52,151 bases of DNA from Actinomyces oris. Lineage in GTDB: Bacteria; Actinomycetota; Actinomycetes; Actinomycetales; Actinomycetaceae. This document shows positions 36,380-44,761 of this stretch, piece after piece (positions within the stretch are counted from its first letter, which is position 1; every line of letters starts with the position of its first letter). The position numbers and the translations under genes were made by a program. Location: positions 733,078 through 785,228 of the forward strand of contig NZ_VICC01000006.1 of NCBI RefSeq assembly GCF_006546825.1, given 5' to 3'. The notes beneath the pieces were generated by a model that searched no databases, was not told the origin of the DNA, and was given only the letters and a program-made list of their open reading frames with translations.

Positions 36380-38197
36380 CTTGCCGACGAACCAGCGCCG
36401 CAGGGTCTGGATGCGCTTCTCGATCTCCTCGGTGGAGGCCGCCGCGACCTCCGGTCCCCCGCACACGCGCCTGAGCTCGTTGTGGACGACGCCGTGGGGC
36501 TGGCTCGAGCGGCGGGCCCAGGCGGCCACCAGCTGGGAGAGCTCCTTACGGGCCGCTGCCCGCCGCCGGGCGTCGTCGACGCCTGAGTTCTTCCGCCTCT
36601 GCGCCTCAGCGGCGGCCTGCTTCTTCTGGGAGGCGATCTGCTTGTCCTGGCGCTGGCGCAGCAGGGCGGTCACCTGCTCGGGCTCCAGCAGACCGGGCAG
36701 CCCCAGGTACTCCTGCTCCTCGATACTGCCCACCATGGCACCGGTGCCGAACTCGCCGCCGTCGAACAGCACGCGGTCGAACTCGGCCTGGCTATCCATG
36801 GCCTCGAAGCCCGGCAGCAGCTCGGCCGAGGCGTTCTCAGTCTTGTTGGCCTCGGCGAGGAGCCGGTCCTCGGGGCTGAACAGGGCGTCCTCCTGCGCCG
36901 CAGAGTCGGGGCGGCTCAGGACGTGGTCGCGGGCGACCTCCATCTCCCCGGCCAGGGCCAGCAGCGGCGTGACCGAGGGAAGGAACACCGAGGCGGTCTC
37001 CCCCCTCGCCCGCGAGCGCACGAAGCGCCCCACGGCCTGGGCGAAGAACAGCGGGGTGGAGGTGGAGGTGGCGTAGACGCCCACGGCCAGGCGGGGCACG
37101 TCCACTCCCTCGGAGACCATGCGCACGGCCACCAGCCAGCGGTCGGTGGAGGCGGAGAAGGCCTCGATGCGGCTGGAGGCGCCGTTGTCGTCGGAGAGGA
37201 CCACGGTGGGGGCCTCGCCGGTGATGGCGCGCAGCTGCTTGGCGTAGGCGCGGGCCTTGGCCTGGTCGGAGGCGATGACGAGGGCTCCGGCGTCGGGGAC
37301 CTGGCGGCGCACCTCGGTCAGGCGCTGGTCGGCGGCGGCCAGGACCGCGGGGATCCACTCCCCCGCCGGGTCGAGCGCGGTGCGCCAGGCCTGGGACTCC
37401 AGGTCCTTGGTGAGGGGCTCGCCCAGGCGCGCCGCGACCTCGTCGCCGGCCTTGGTGCGCCACCGCATCTGCCCCGAGTAGGACATGAACATCACCGGGC
37501 GCACGACTCCGTCGCGCAGGGCGTCGGAGTAGCCGTAGGAGTAGTCCGCCTGGGAGCGTTTCGCCCCGGAGGCGTCCTCCTTGTACCGCACGAAGGGGAT
37601 CGGGGAGGTGTCGGAGCGGAAGGGCGTTCCAGTCAGGGCCAGTCGCCTCCGTGCCGGAGTGAAGGCCTCCCGGATCGCGTCTCCCCAGCTCAGGGCGTCT
37701 CCCCCGTGGTGGATCTCGTCGAGGATGACCAGGGTGCGGGCCTGGTCGGTGCGGGCGCGGTGCAGGTTGGCGTTGGCTGCCACCTGGGCGTAGGTCAGGG
37801 CGACGCCGTCGAAGCGCGAGCCGAGTGCCCCTTGGGAGTTGGAGTAGGAGGGGTCGATATGGATGCCGACGCGGGCGGCGGCCTCGGCCCACTGGTACTT
37901 GAGGTGCTCAGTGGGGCAGACGATCGTCACTTTGTGGACGTCTCCGGAGCTGAGCAGCTCGGTGGCCACCCGCAGCGCGAAGGTCGTCTTGCCGGCCCCA
38001 GGGGTGGCCACCGCCAGGAAGTCCTGGGGCATCGTCTCCAGGTACTGCCCGAGCGCAGCGGCCTGCCAGGCGCGCAGTGAACCTGCTGTTCCCCAGGCGG
38101 CGCGGCGCGGGTAGGCCGGGGAGAGGTTCTGGGCCGCCGACGTCGAGGCTCGCGTCGGGGTGGGATGGGTCGCCTGGCCGCCGCGGGCGGCGTTCAC
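36374..38197 (-). CDS. superfamily 2 DEAD/DEAH-box helicase
   Basis: 607 residues: SLRAWQAAAL entry motif, Walker A ATPGAGKTTFA, DEIHH (motif II), TGTPFRS (motif III), VRMVSEGVDVPRL and QAVGRFVRSR (motif VI). It has a C-terminal charged region rich in Arg/Gln/Lys, including QDKQIASQKKQAAAEAQRR. The GTG start at 38197 overlaps the stop of the DUF3039 gene by 4 nt (GTGA), so the two are translationally coupled. It resembles actinobacterial Res-type helicases that regularly follow DUF3039. Nucleic-acid substrate unknown. Confidence 0.87.
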   Translation of the reverse strand: MNAARGGQATHPTPTRASTSAAQNLSPAYPRRAAWGTAGSLRAWQAAALGQYLETMPQDFLAVATPGAGKTTFALRVATELLSSGDVHKVTIVCPTEHLKYQWAEAAARVGIHIDPSYSNSQGALGSRFDGVALTYAQVAANANLHRARTDQARTLVILDEIHHGGDALSWGDAIREAFTPARRRLALTGTPFRSDTSPIPFVRYKEDASGAKRSQADYSYGYSDALRDGVVRPVMFMSYSGQMRWRTKAGDEVAARLGEPLTKDLESQAWRTALDPAGEWIPAVLAAADQRLTEVRRQVPDAGALVIASDQAKARAYAKQLRAITGEAPTVVLSDDNGASSRIEAFSASTDRWLVAVRMVSEGVDVPRLAVGVYATSTSTPLFFAQAVGRFVRSRARGETASVFLPSVTPLLALAGEMEVARDHVLSRPDSAAQEDALFSPEDRLLAEANKTENASAELLPGFEAMDSQAEFDRVLFDGGEFGTGAMVGSIEEQEYLGLPGLLEPEQVTALLRQRQDKQIASQKKQAAAEAQRRKNSGVDDARRRAAARKELSQLVAAWARRSSQPHGVVHNELRRVCGGPEVAAASTEEIEKRIQTLRRWFVGKR

Positions 38198-38559
38198 CGA
38201 CCGCCTCGCCCGAACGGGAAGCGGGGGAAGCGAGGCCCCTTGCCGTCGCCGGAGCCCTCCCCGTTGCGCATCTCCTCGTAGATGGACTTGCAAGTGGGGC
38301 ACACCGGGTACTTCGACGGGTCGCGCCCGGGCGTCCACACCTTGCCGCACAGGGCGACGACGGGACGCCCGGTGACAGCGGCCGCGGCGATCTTGTCCTT
38401 GCGGACGTAGTGGGCGAAGCGGTCGGCGTCGCCGTCATCGGTCGACTGGAGCTCCTCGCGCTCCAGGACAGCCGTACCGACGCCCTGGGTGGGCTCGGCG
38501 GCCGGGTCTGTCGGGGCTCCGGACGATCCGGGATCGGCACTGGCGAGGACGTCTGTCAT
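38194..38559 (-). CDS. DUF3039 zinc-ribbon-like protein
   Basis: 121 residues. The core FAHYVRKDKIAAAAVTGRPVV is followed by ALCGKVW and CPTCKSIYEEM; His and Cys residues spaced as His, Cys, CxxC could bind zinc. The N-terminal 45 residues are acidic and disordered, and the end is Gly/Arg/Phe/Pro-rich (FPRFPFGRGGR). ATG 38559 has TACACT ending 7 nt upstream, a leaderless-type start. Coupled to the helicase. Function unknown; probably works with that helicase. Confidence 0.88.
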   Translation of the reverse strand: MTDVLASADPGSSGAPTDPAAEPTQGVGTAVLEREELQSTDDGDADRFAHYVRKDKIAAAAVTGRPVVALCGKVWTPGRDPSKYPVCPTCKSIYEEMRNGEGSGDGKGPRFPRFPFGRGGR

Positions 38560-38616
38560 GCCGCCCAGTGTAGGTCGGACAGCGCGCACCGGCAGTCGCC
38601 CGCCCCACCCCTGTGG

Positions 38617-38643
38617 GCAGGCTCTCCCTTGAGGAGAGCCTGC
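38617..38643 (-). terminator. terminator after nagB
   Basis: GCAGGCTCTCC and GGAGAGCCTGC form a perfect 11-bp stem with a CTTGA loop, 8 nt past the nagB stop on the minus strand. Confidence 0.75.
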
Positions 38644-38650
38644 GCCGTCG

Positions 38651-39391
38651 TCAGTGCGTCGAGGTGAGCCGGCTGGCGGCGGCGGGATCGACCAGCACGA
38701 GGGCGTCGTCGTGACGCTGCATGACGGTCGCCGGCCACTGGGCGCTGACCTCTCCCTCGACGAGCTGGGCGATGGCCTCGGCCTTGCCCTCGCCGGTGGC
38801 GATGAGGACCAGTTTGCGGGCCTCCATGATGGTGGCCAGCCCCTGGGTGATGCACTGGGTGGGCACGGCCTCGACGTCGCCGCCGAAGAAGCGGGCGTTG
38901 TCCCGGCGGGTCTGCTCGTGGAGCTCGCCCAGGTGCGTGCGCGAGTCGAGGGCGCCGCCGGGCTCGTTGAACCCGATGTGCCCGTCGGAGCCGATGCCGA
39001 GGATCTGCAGGTCGCAGTATCCGGCCGCAGCCATCTGCGCCTCGTAGTCCCGGCAGGCGGCCTCGAGGTCCTCGCTCAGCGCGTCCGGGCCGTGGAGGGC
39101 GCCGGGGCGCATGTCGACGCGGGAGCGCAGGTTGGTCTCCATGAAGGTGGCGTAGCGCTCCGGGTGGCCTGCGGGCAGGCCGACGTACTCGTCGAGCATG
39201 AATCCGGTGACCTCGGCGAAGCTGAGGCGGCCGGCGGCGCAGCGAGCAGTGAGCTCGTCGTACAGGGGCAGAGGCGAGGAGCCCGTCGCAGTTCCCAGCA
39301 CGGCTGCTGGTTTGTCCTTGAGCAGCGCCTCGATCTCGTCGGCCGCCCGCTGCGCGATCGCCTGCGCGGAATCCAGAATGACAAGCTGCAC
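38651..39391 (-). CDS. nagB: glucosamine-6-phosphate deaminase
   Basis: Converts glucosamine-6-phosphate to fructose-6-phosphate and ammonia. 246 residues; LGTATGSSPLPLYDEL binds the phosphate, GFMLDEYVGL and GIGSDGHIGFNEPG carry the catalytic acid and histidine. GTG 39391 has GAGAGG about 9 nt upstream. The enzyme is the last step of sialic-acid and N-acetylglucosamine breakdown; the nan genes lie 3.4 kb upstream on the same strand, beyond hup and an ABC pair. No nagA in the window. Confidence 0.93.
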   Translation of the reverse strand: MQLVILDSAQAIAQRAADEIEALLKDKPAAVLGTATGSSPLPLYDELTARCAAGRLSFAEVTGFMLDEYVGLPAGHPERYATFMETNLRSRVDMRPGALHGPDALSEDLEAACRDYEAQMAAAGYCDLQILGIGSDGHIGFNEPGGALDSRTHLGELHEQTRRDNARFFGGDVEAVPTQCITQGLATIMEARKLVLIATGEGKAEAIAQLVEGEVSAQWPATVMQRHDDALVLVDPAAASRLTSTH

Positions 39392-39449
39392 GGTGATGTC
39401 CTCTCTGACACAAAAACTGGTGGTATGGGGTTCACAGATCTCTGAGAGC

Positions 39450-39466
39450 CGCTCACTGAGTGAGCG
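39450..39466. promoter_or_regulatory. inverted repeat upstream of nagB
   Basis: CGCTCACT, G, AGTGAGCG is a perfect 8-bp palindrome centred about 67 nt before the nagB start; CTTTAAAG follows (39468-39475). It may be an operator or the tail of the upstream ABC unit. The site does not match the TCTGACGTC element of the nan cluster. Confidence 0.35.
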
Positions 39467-39531
39467 ACTTTAAAGCAATCCTACCCCGAATCATCAGAAT
39501 CAATCATCCCGTTGTGGTGTGACCAGGGCGA

Positions 39532-41256
39532 TCACACCGGCTGGGAGTGTCCCGGCCAGGTGCGGATCGTCGCAAGAACCTGAGGTCCTCGCCGATCCAG
39601 CACCCGCCCGCCGAAGACGACTCCGCCCCACAGCAGCAGACCGCACCACACGACCCCCGCGACGAGCGCCGCCCAGCCCCACACCGGCGCCCCCTGGACG
39701 ACGCCGTAGACCGCCACACCCAGGACCGGGGAGCACACGGCCAGCAGAAGCAGGATCGCCGCCATCTGAATGAGCGCGGCCAGGAAGGCCGTCCCCGAGG
39801 TCCGTGAACGCATGGGGCTGTCCCCGGGGGCGAGCGTCTCGTAGGGCAGCAGGACGCTGGCGAGGCAGGACCAGGCCAGCGCACAGCCGTAGAGCGCCAG
39901 GCAGGCGCCGGTGACGGCGGGCAGCGCCTCCCATCGCCCTGTCCACGCGACCATGAGCAGGTCGATGACGACCAGCGCGGGAACCTGCCACACGGCCGCC
40001 CCGACCACCCGCCCCAGACGGTCGTGGGCCCCACGGATCCCGGCGCTGATATGACTCCACAGGGCGGTGGAGTCCAGGCCGAGGTCATCGTGGATCGCCC
40101 ATCCCATGAAGACGGCCAGGGCGGGAGCCATGAACAGCAGCGGGGCCGGTGCATGCCCGAGGGCGAAGCTGATGTCGACCGGCTGGCCGTTGACGCTGCC
40201 GGAGAACCGACTGGAGTTGAGAGCAGGCCCCAGAACGATCACAACGGGAAGGAGCAGGGCGGACAGGAACTGAACCAGGTACCTGGGATCGGTGCGCCAG
40301 TAGCGCAGGCTGCGGGCCGCCACGGCGGCGGCGGGCGCGGGCAGGGCGGCGCCGAGCCTGCGGGCCCATGGCAGCACGTCGGGCAGGCCCTGATTCCGCG
40401 CCTCGGAGTCCGCACTACCGGCTGCGTAGGCCCGCGTCCGGGTGTGCGACGTTCCCGGAGAGGTCATCACCTTGCCCACCACACGCTGCCACAGGGGCAG
40501 CAGGACCACGGGGAGCATCCATGCTCCGACCGCCAGCGCCAGTGCCGGCAGCACGGAACCGGTGGCCATGAGTCCCGGGGCGGCGAAGGCCCACCCGAAG
40601 GGGCTCAGGCCCATGACCTTGGCCAGGGTCCGGAGCTGTTGAAGAAAGCCGGTGGGATCGTCCCCGAGGATCCGGGGGATGAGATTCGGTGCCTGCGTCA
40701 CCACCAAGAAGGCGACAAAGGCGATGATCGCCGTCGTCTCACGCCCACGGCGCGAGGAGGAGATGCCTGCGGCCGTCACGATGATCCGGGACAGCAGGAC
40801 GCAGGCGGCCAGGGCGGCCGGAGCGCACAGCAGCGCCAGGAGCGCCGCCGCGAGCTGGCCCGCCAGCAGCCAGGTGAGAACCGGGATGAGGCAGACGGCA
40901 GCCGTGATGCAACCGGGGATCCCCAGGGCGCCGGCGGCCACCAGGCCGAGCGCCAGCCCTCTGGACGGAGCGGCCCAAGCCGCCATGGCGCGGGGGTCCA
41001 GGGTGGAGTCGACCCCGGTGACGAGCAGTGGCACCACGGCCCAACCGGCCACCAGCAGCGCCCCGAGAGCCCCGAGAACCAGCCCGATGACGTCAGGGGC
41101 GGCCTTGAGCCCCAGCCCGACGGCGCCTACCAGCACCATGACGAGCGCCCCGATACCGTAGAGGGCCCCGAACACGGTCCCGATGATGGCCCAGATGTTC
41201 TTGGTCAGCGCGTTGAGGGTCAGACGCCACTTCAGCTTGACGAGGGTCGCAACCAT
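39532..41256 (-). CDS. ABC transporter permease, export type
   Basis: A 574-residue integral membrane protein with about twelve hydrophobic helices in two bundles and a long cytosolic segment in between (about residues 265-320). Large ABC-2-type permeases of this kind pair with a separate ATPase. Its ATG (41256) lies inside the end of the ATPase gene (25-nt overlap), so the two are made together. No substrate can be assigned. A 7-bp inverted repeat GGTGTGA/TCACACC (39516-39538) at the stop may terminate the transcript. Confidence 0.82.
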   Translation of the reverse strand: MVATLVKLKWRLTLNALTKNIWAIIGTVFGALYGIGALVMVLVGAVGLGLKAAPDVIGLVLGALGALLVAGWAVVPLLVTGVDSTLDPRAMAAWAAPSRGLALGLVAAGALGIPGCITAAVCLIPVLTWLLAGQLAAALLALLCAPAALAACVLLSRIIVTAAGISSSRRGRETTAIIAFVAFLVVTQAPNLIPRILGDDPTGFLQQLRTLAKVMGLSPFGWAFAAPGLMATGSVLPALALAVGAWMLPVVLLPLWQRVVGKVMTSPGTSHTRTRAYAAGSADSEARNQGLPDVLPWARRLGAALPAPAAAVAARSLRYWRTDPRYLVQFLSALLLPVVIVLGPALNSSRFSGSVNGQPVDISFALGHAPAPLLFMAPALAVFMGWAIHDDLGLDSTALWSHISAGIRGAHDRLGRVVGAAVWQVPALVVIDLLMVAWTGRWEALPAVTGACLALYGCALAWSCLASVLLPYETLAPGDSPMRSRTSGTAFLAALIQMAAILLLLAVCSPVLGVAVYGVVQGAPVWGWAALVAGVVWCGLLLWGGVVFGGRVLDRRGPQVLATIRTWPGHSQPV

Positions 41257-42077
41257 GACAGCCCCTCCGTTCGCACGTGGCCCCCCACCAGCTCGGTGAA
41301 GCGCTGCTCAAGGTCCGCGCCGGCGGCGACCTGCTCCGTCGTGCCTGCGGCGACGACCCTGCCGGCATTGATGATGGCCACGTGGTCGCACAGGCGCTGC
41401 ACCGTGGCCATGACGTGGCTGGAGATGACCACCGTGCCGCCGGCGGCGGCGTAGTCCCGCAGGATCGCCTGGATCGTCTGGGCGGAGATCGGGTCGACGG
41501 CCTCGAAGGGCTCGTCCAGGACCAGGATGGAGGGCGAGTGCACCATGGCGCAGGCCAGGTGGATCTTCTTGCGCATACCCGCCGAGTAGTCGGCGACCAG
41601 GGTGGTTCCGGCATCCCACAGCCCCAGTACCTTGACCAGCTCGGTCGCCCGGGGCACGACGACGTCGCGCTCGAGCCCACGCAGGAGTCCGGAGTAGGTG
41701 ACGAGCTCAAGACCGTTGAGACGGTCGAAGGTGCGCAGCCCGTCGGGCAGGACCCCCAGAAGGGTCTTGGCCCGCTGAGGCTGCGTCCACACGTCGACGC
41801 CATGAACGAGTACCTGACCGGCGTCGGGTCGCAGCAGGCCGGTGGCCATCGACAGGCTGGTCGTCTTGCCCGCTCCATTGGGGCCGACGATGCCGTAGAA
41901 GCTGGACACGGGAATGTCGAGGCTCAACCGATCCACCGCGACTTTGCGATCGAAGGCCTTGACCAGCCCCCTCATCTGAAGTGCCGGAACGGAGGCAGGA
42001 GCGGGCGAGGCCCCGGCCAGTGCGCCAACCGCGTCTGTGCCGTCGGGCGAGCTCACCGCGAATGTGGAAGCAGACAT
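41232..42077 (-). CDS. ABC transporter ATP-binding protein
   Basis: 281 residues: Walker A GPNGAGKT (65-72), signature-like DYSAGMRKKIHLA, Walker B ILVLDEPFEAVDP, and the switch histidine in ISSHVMATVQ. This domain order and the Ala/Pro-rich 30-residue leader fit an export-type ATPase partnering the permease next door. ATG 42077 has TACAGT ending 6 nt upstream, a leaderless-type start. First gene of the pair. Confidence 0.92.
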   Translation of the reverse strand: MSASTFAVSSPDGTDAVGALAGASPAPASVPALQMRGLVKAFDRKVAVDRLSLDIPVSSFYGIVGPNGAGKTTSLSMATGLLRPDAGQVLVHGVDVWTQPQRAKTLLGVLPDGLRTFDRLNGLELVTYSGLLRGLERDVVVPRATELVKVLGLWDAGTTLVADYSAGMRKKIHLACAMVHSPSILVLDEPFEAVDPISAQTIQAILRDYAAAGGTVVISSHVMATVQRLCDHVAIINAGRVVAAGTTEQVAAGADLEQRFTELVGGHVRTEGLSWLRPSSS

Positions 42078-42206
42078 GTTTCCACTGTAAAAGCCTTATC
42101 CTATTCAGCCCTCCGCCGCAGGGAGGAGATCACTGATCCCGACATCCTCCCGGAGAACCGCCCTGAACTTCATCAGCCCGATGAGGAGGGAACCGCAAGA
42201 GAACAC

Positions 42207-42254
42207 GATTCGGCCCGTTGCCACGCCTCGACCGGGCGGCAACGGGCCGGAATC
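42207..42254 (-). terminator. terminator after hup
   Basis: CGGCCCGTTGCC (42211-42222) and GGCAACGGGCCG (42238-42249) are perfectly complementary; GATT and AATC extend the stem with one bulge. It lies 28 nt past the hup stop on the minus strand. Confidence 0.75.
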
Positions 42255-42281
42255 AGGACATTAGGGGCGCGGCCCCACGTA

Positions 42282-42563
42282 TCACTCGGCGACAGCCTTC
42301 TTCAGCGAGGAGCCGACGGTGACCTTGACACCGTAGCCGGCGGGGATCTGAATCTCCTCACCGGTGCGGGGGTTGCGGCCAGTGCGTGCGGCACGCTCGA
42401 CGCGCTCGATACCCATGAGGCCGGTGATCTTCACGGCCTCACCCTTGGCGACGTTCTCAACGAGGACATCCTGGAAGGCTCCCAGGAAGGCGTCGGCGTC
42501 GGTCTTGGTCAGGCCGGCCTTCTCGGCGATGGCGGCGATGAGCTCGGTGCGGTTGACGGACAT
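42282..42563 (-). CDS. hup: HU family DNA-binding protein
   Basis: 93 residues: MSVNRTELIAAIAEKAG, then DAFLGAFQDVLVENVAKGEAV, and the DNA-binding arm ARTGRNPRTGEEIQIPAG. A nucleoid architectural protein that bends DNA. ATG 42563 has GAGAGGGA just upstream; an upstream in-frame ATG at 42626 lies before the promoter-type region and is not used. The gene carries its own promoter and terminator. Confidence 0.96.
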   Translation of the reverse strand: MSVNRTELIAAIAEKAGLTKTDADAFLGAFQDVLVENVAKGEAVKITGLMGIERVERAARTGRNPRTGEEIQIPAGYGVKVTVGSSLKKAVAE

Positions 42564-42615
42564 GTCTTCCCTCTCGATCGTGGACGGACACCCTTGTGTG
42601 GTGCCACTTCTGGCA

Positions 42616-42645
42616 ACGCTACGCATAAAACCTTGGGTTTGTCAG
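42616..42645 (-). promoter_or_regulatory. hup promoter
   Basis: On the minus strand CTGACA (42640-42645) and TAGCGT (42616-42621) are separated by 18 nt, a good sigma-A type pair 53 nt before the start. Directly after the -10 lies the inverted repeat TGCCA/TGGCA (42602-42615). Confidence 0.65.
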
Positions 42646-42765
42646 GTCGGACCGGAGTGTCGCGCTGGGTAGCGAGTAACAATTCGCACATTTGCACCAC
42701 AACAGTCACATCCGTCACACACGGAGCGAGTCGCGGAACGACGCCGTTTCCTTGCGCCCTTCCGC

Positions 42766-43515
42766 TCATTCCTTCCACAGGGCACCGGGCAGCGCGCTGG
42801 CGAACCACGAGGTGATGGTCGTCGGGTGGGTGATGGCGGTTCCGACGACGACGGCGAAGGCGCCGTGCTCCATGGCGGCGGCCGCCTGCGCGGGCGTGTG
42901 GACCCTGCCCTCCACCACCAGCGGGACCTCCGCGATGCCGGCGACCTGGTCGACGAGCTCGAGGTCGGGCCCGTCGGTCTTGGGACGCTCCCCGGTGTAG
43001 CCGGCCAGGGTGGTCCCCAGGATGTCCACCCCCGCGTCCTGTGCGGCCTTGGCGTCATCCAGGGAGCCGCAGTCGGCCATGATGAGGACCTCGGGGCGGG
43101 CCGCTCGCAGCCCCTCGACGGTCTGGGCCAGGCTCAGCCCGTCGGGGCGGGGGCGCCGGGTGCCGTCCAGTGCCACGATCTGGCTTCCGGTGGCGGCCAC
43201 GGCGATGGCGTGGGTGAGGGTCGGGGTGATGAAGACGCCGTCGTGGCCGTCCTTCCACAGGCCAATGACGGGGACGTCGACGTGCTGGCAGATGAGGGCC
43301 AGGTCCGCCAGCCCCTGTGCGCGGATGCCGACGGCGCCGCCGGCGACGCAGGCCTGGGCCACCTGGTCCATGGTGCGGGGGTCGCGCATGGGCTCTCCCG
43401 GGTAGGCCTGGGCGGAGGCGATGAGTCCTCCCTTGAGGCGTTCCAGAACGGGGTGCATCCCCGCGGAGGCGGCCTGCGTCTGCGTTGACGGCTGTGAGGG
43501 TGACTGCTCGGTCAT
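42766..43515 (-). CDS. nanE: N-acetylmannosamine-6-phosphate 2-epimerase
   Basis: Converts ManNAc-6-P to GlcNAc-6-P in sialic-acid catabolism. A 249-residue TIM barrel: ERLKGGLIASAQAYPGEPMRD, GIRAQGLADL, VIGLWKDG with the catalytic lysine, IMADCGSLDDAKAAQDAGVD and VVEGRVHTPAQAA with the catalytic glutamate. An 18-residue Ser/Gln/Thr leader precedes the barrel. It follows nanK by 36 nt and is the last gene of nanA-nanK-nanE. ATG 43515 has AGGAC about 9 nt upstream. Confidence 0.95.
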   Translation of the reverse strand: MTEQSPSQPSTQTQAASAGMHPVLERLKGGLIASAQAYPGEPMRDPRTMDQVAQACVAGGAVGIRAQGLADLALICQHVDVPVIGLWKDGHDGVFITPTLTHAIAVAATGSQIVALDGTRRPRPDGLSLAQTVEGLRAARPEVLIMADCGSLDDAKAAQDAGVDILGTTLAGYTGERPKTDGPDLELVDQVAGIAEVPLVVEGRVHTPAQAAAAMEHGAFAVVVGTAITHPTTITSWFASALPGALWKE

Positions 43516-43551
43516 AGGTGTGTCCTGTCTGATGGAGCCCGAGGCGTGAGG

Positions 43552-44592
43552 CTAGGGGCGGTGGTTGTCGTTGCTGGCGGCCAGGGCGAGGGCGCCGCGT
43601 GCCGCACCGACGATCGGCGCGGTGGTCCCCAGGGTGGCGGGAAGAATCTTGATGGGGGCCAGGGGGTCGATGATCTCTGCGGCGAAGGTCTGCCGCAGGG
43701 GCTCCCACCACAGGTCACCGGCGCGGGCCAGGCCGCCGGAGACGACGACGACGTCGGGGTCGATCACGGTGACCAGTCCTGCCAGTGCCCTGCCCAAGCA
43801 GGTGGCCGAGTCGCGGTAGACCTCCGCGGCAATGTCATCCCCGGCAGCGGCGCGCTCCTCGACCCCGCGGGCGTCGGGGACGTCGGGGTCTCCCCCCTTG
43901 GCCAGGTAGCGGCGGTGGATCTGGGGTCCGGCGGTGATGCCCTCCAGGTGCCCCGTCCTGCCGCAGGTGCAGAGCTCGCCCTGGGCCCCGGGGACGGGGA
44001 CGTGGCCGATCTCGCCGGCCACGTGGTGGGCGCCTCTGCGGGTTCGCCCATCGAGGACGAGGGCTCCGCCGACCCCGGTGCCCACCGCCACCATGAGGAC
44101 GACCTCGGCCCCGGTGCCGGCACCGAGCCAGGCCTCTCCGGCGGCATAGGCGTCGACGTCGTTCTCGACGTGGATCGGCAGCTCACCCAGCCCCTGGGCG
44201 GCGAGCCGCTCGCGAACGCCAGCGGCGACCTGCGTGCCGGCCCATCCGGTGATGGCGTCAGTGGCTGACAGGATGGTCCCTCGCTCGACGTCGACGACGC
44301 CGGCCGTGCCGATCCCGACCGCCGTGATCGCCGCGGCTTTGCCGGGCTCCTGGTGCGTTCCGGTCTCGACGACCGTCGAGATCAGGCCGCTGATGGCATC
44401 GAGCATGGCGGCAGGCCCCTCGTGAGCCGGGGTCGGGCAGGAGCTCACCGGTCCTTGCAGGGTTCCGCCGGAGTCGACCAGCGCGGCAGCCATCTTGGTG
44501 CCCCCCAGGTCGAGTCCGACGACGAGCGGGGCCTGACCGGACGACGATGATGATGGGGCAAGGGGGGTGGATGGGAGGACATCCTGACTCAT
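43552..44592 (-). CDS. nanK: ROK-family N-acetylmannosamine kinase
   Basis: Phosphorylates ManNAc to ManNAc-6-P. 346 residues: DLGGTK (28-33) at the ATP site, ENDVDAYAAGEAWLGAG with the catalytic Asp, and the zinc region LCTCGRTGHLEG. The last cysteine of the usual CxCGxxGCxE zinc motif is replaced here by His. ATG 44592 with GGAGAG about 6 nt upstream; an in-frame start at 44739 lies inside the hairpin region and is unlikely. The kinase assignment rests on its position between nanA and nanE, since ROK proteins also include glucokinases. Confidence 0.88.
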   Translation of the reverse strand: MSQDVLPSTPLAPSSSSSGQAPLVVGLDLGGTKMAAALVDSGGTLQGPVSSCPTPAHEGPAAMLDAISGLISTVVETGTHQEPGKAAAITAVGIGTAGVVDVERGTILSATDAITGWAGTQVAAGVRERLAAQGLGELPIHVENDVDAYAAGEAWLGAGTGAEVVLMVAVGTGVGGALVLDGRTRRGAHHVAGEIGHVPVPGAQGELCTCGRTGHLEGITAGPQIHRRYLAKGGDPDVPDARGVEERAAAGDDIAAEVYRDSATCLGRALAGLVTVIDPDVVVVSGGLARAGDLWWEPLRQTFAAEIIDPLAPIKILPATLGTTAPIVGAARGALALAASNDNHRP

Positions 44593-44704
44593 GAGGCTCT
44601 CCGACGGGATGCTGGGCGCTGGCGCACCGGGGTGAAGAATGAATGAGGGGGCAGCCGCAGGAGGCCGCCTGGAGCGAGTCTCAGCGCCTCGCCCCTGCCA
44701 TGGT

Positions 44705-44752
44705 GGCTGCATGCCCGGACCGTTCGATGACTCGAGCACCGGGCATGCAGCC
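44705..44752 (-). terminator. strong hairpin between nanA and nanK
   Basis: GGCTGCATGCCCGG (44705-44718) and CCGGGCATGCAGCC (44739-44752) are exact complements across a 20-nt loop, 9 nt after the nanA stop. It would stabilise the nanA mRNA end and reduce read-through into nanK-nanE. Confidence 0.65.
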
Positions 44753-44761
44753 GCCGGGACG

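Noticed and set aside
39409..39432. ACTGGT near nagB as a DasR-like site
   Set aside because: Only one half resembles the known element; the second half does not match, so no call.
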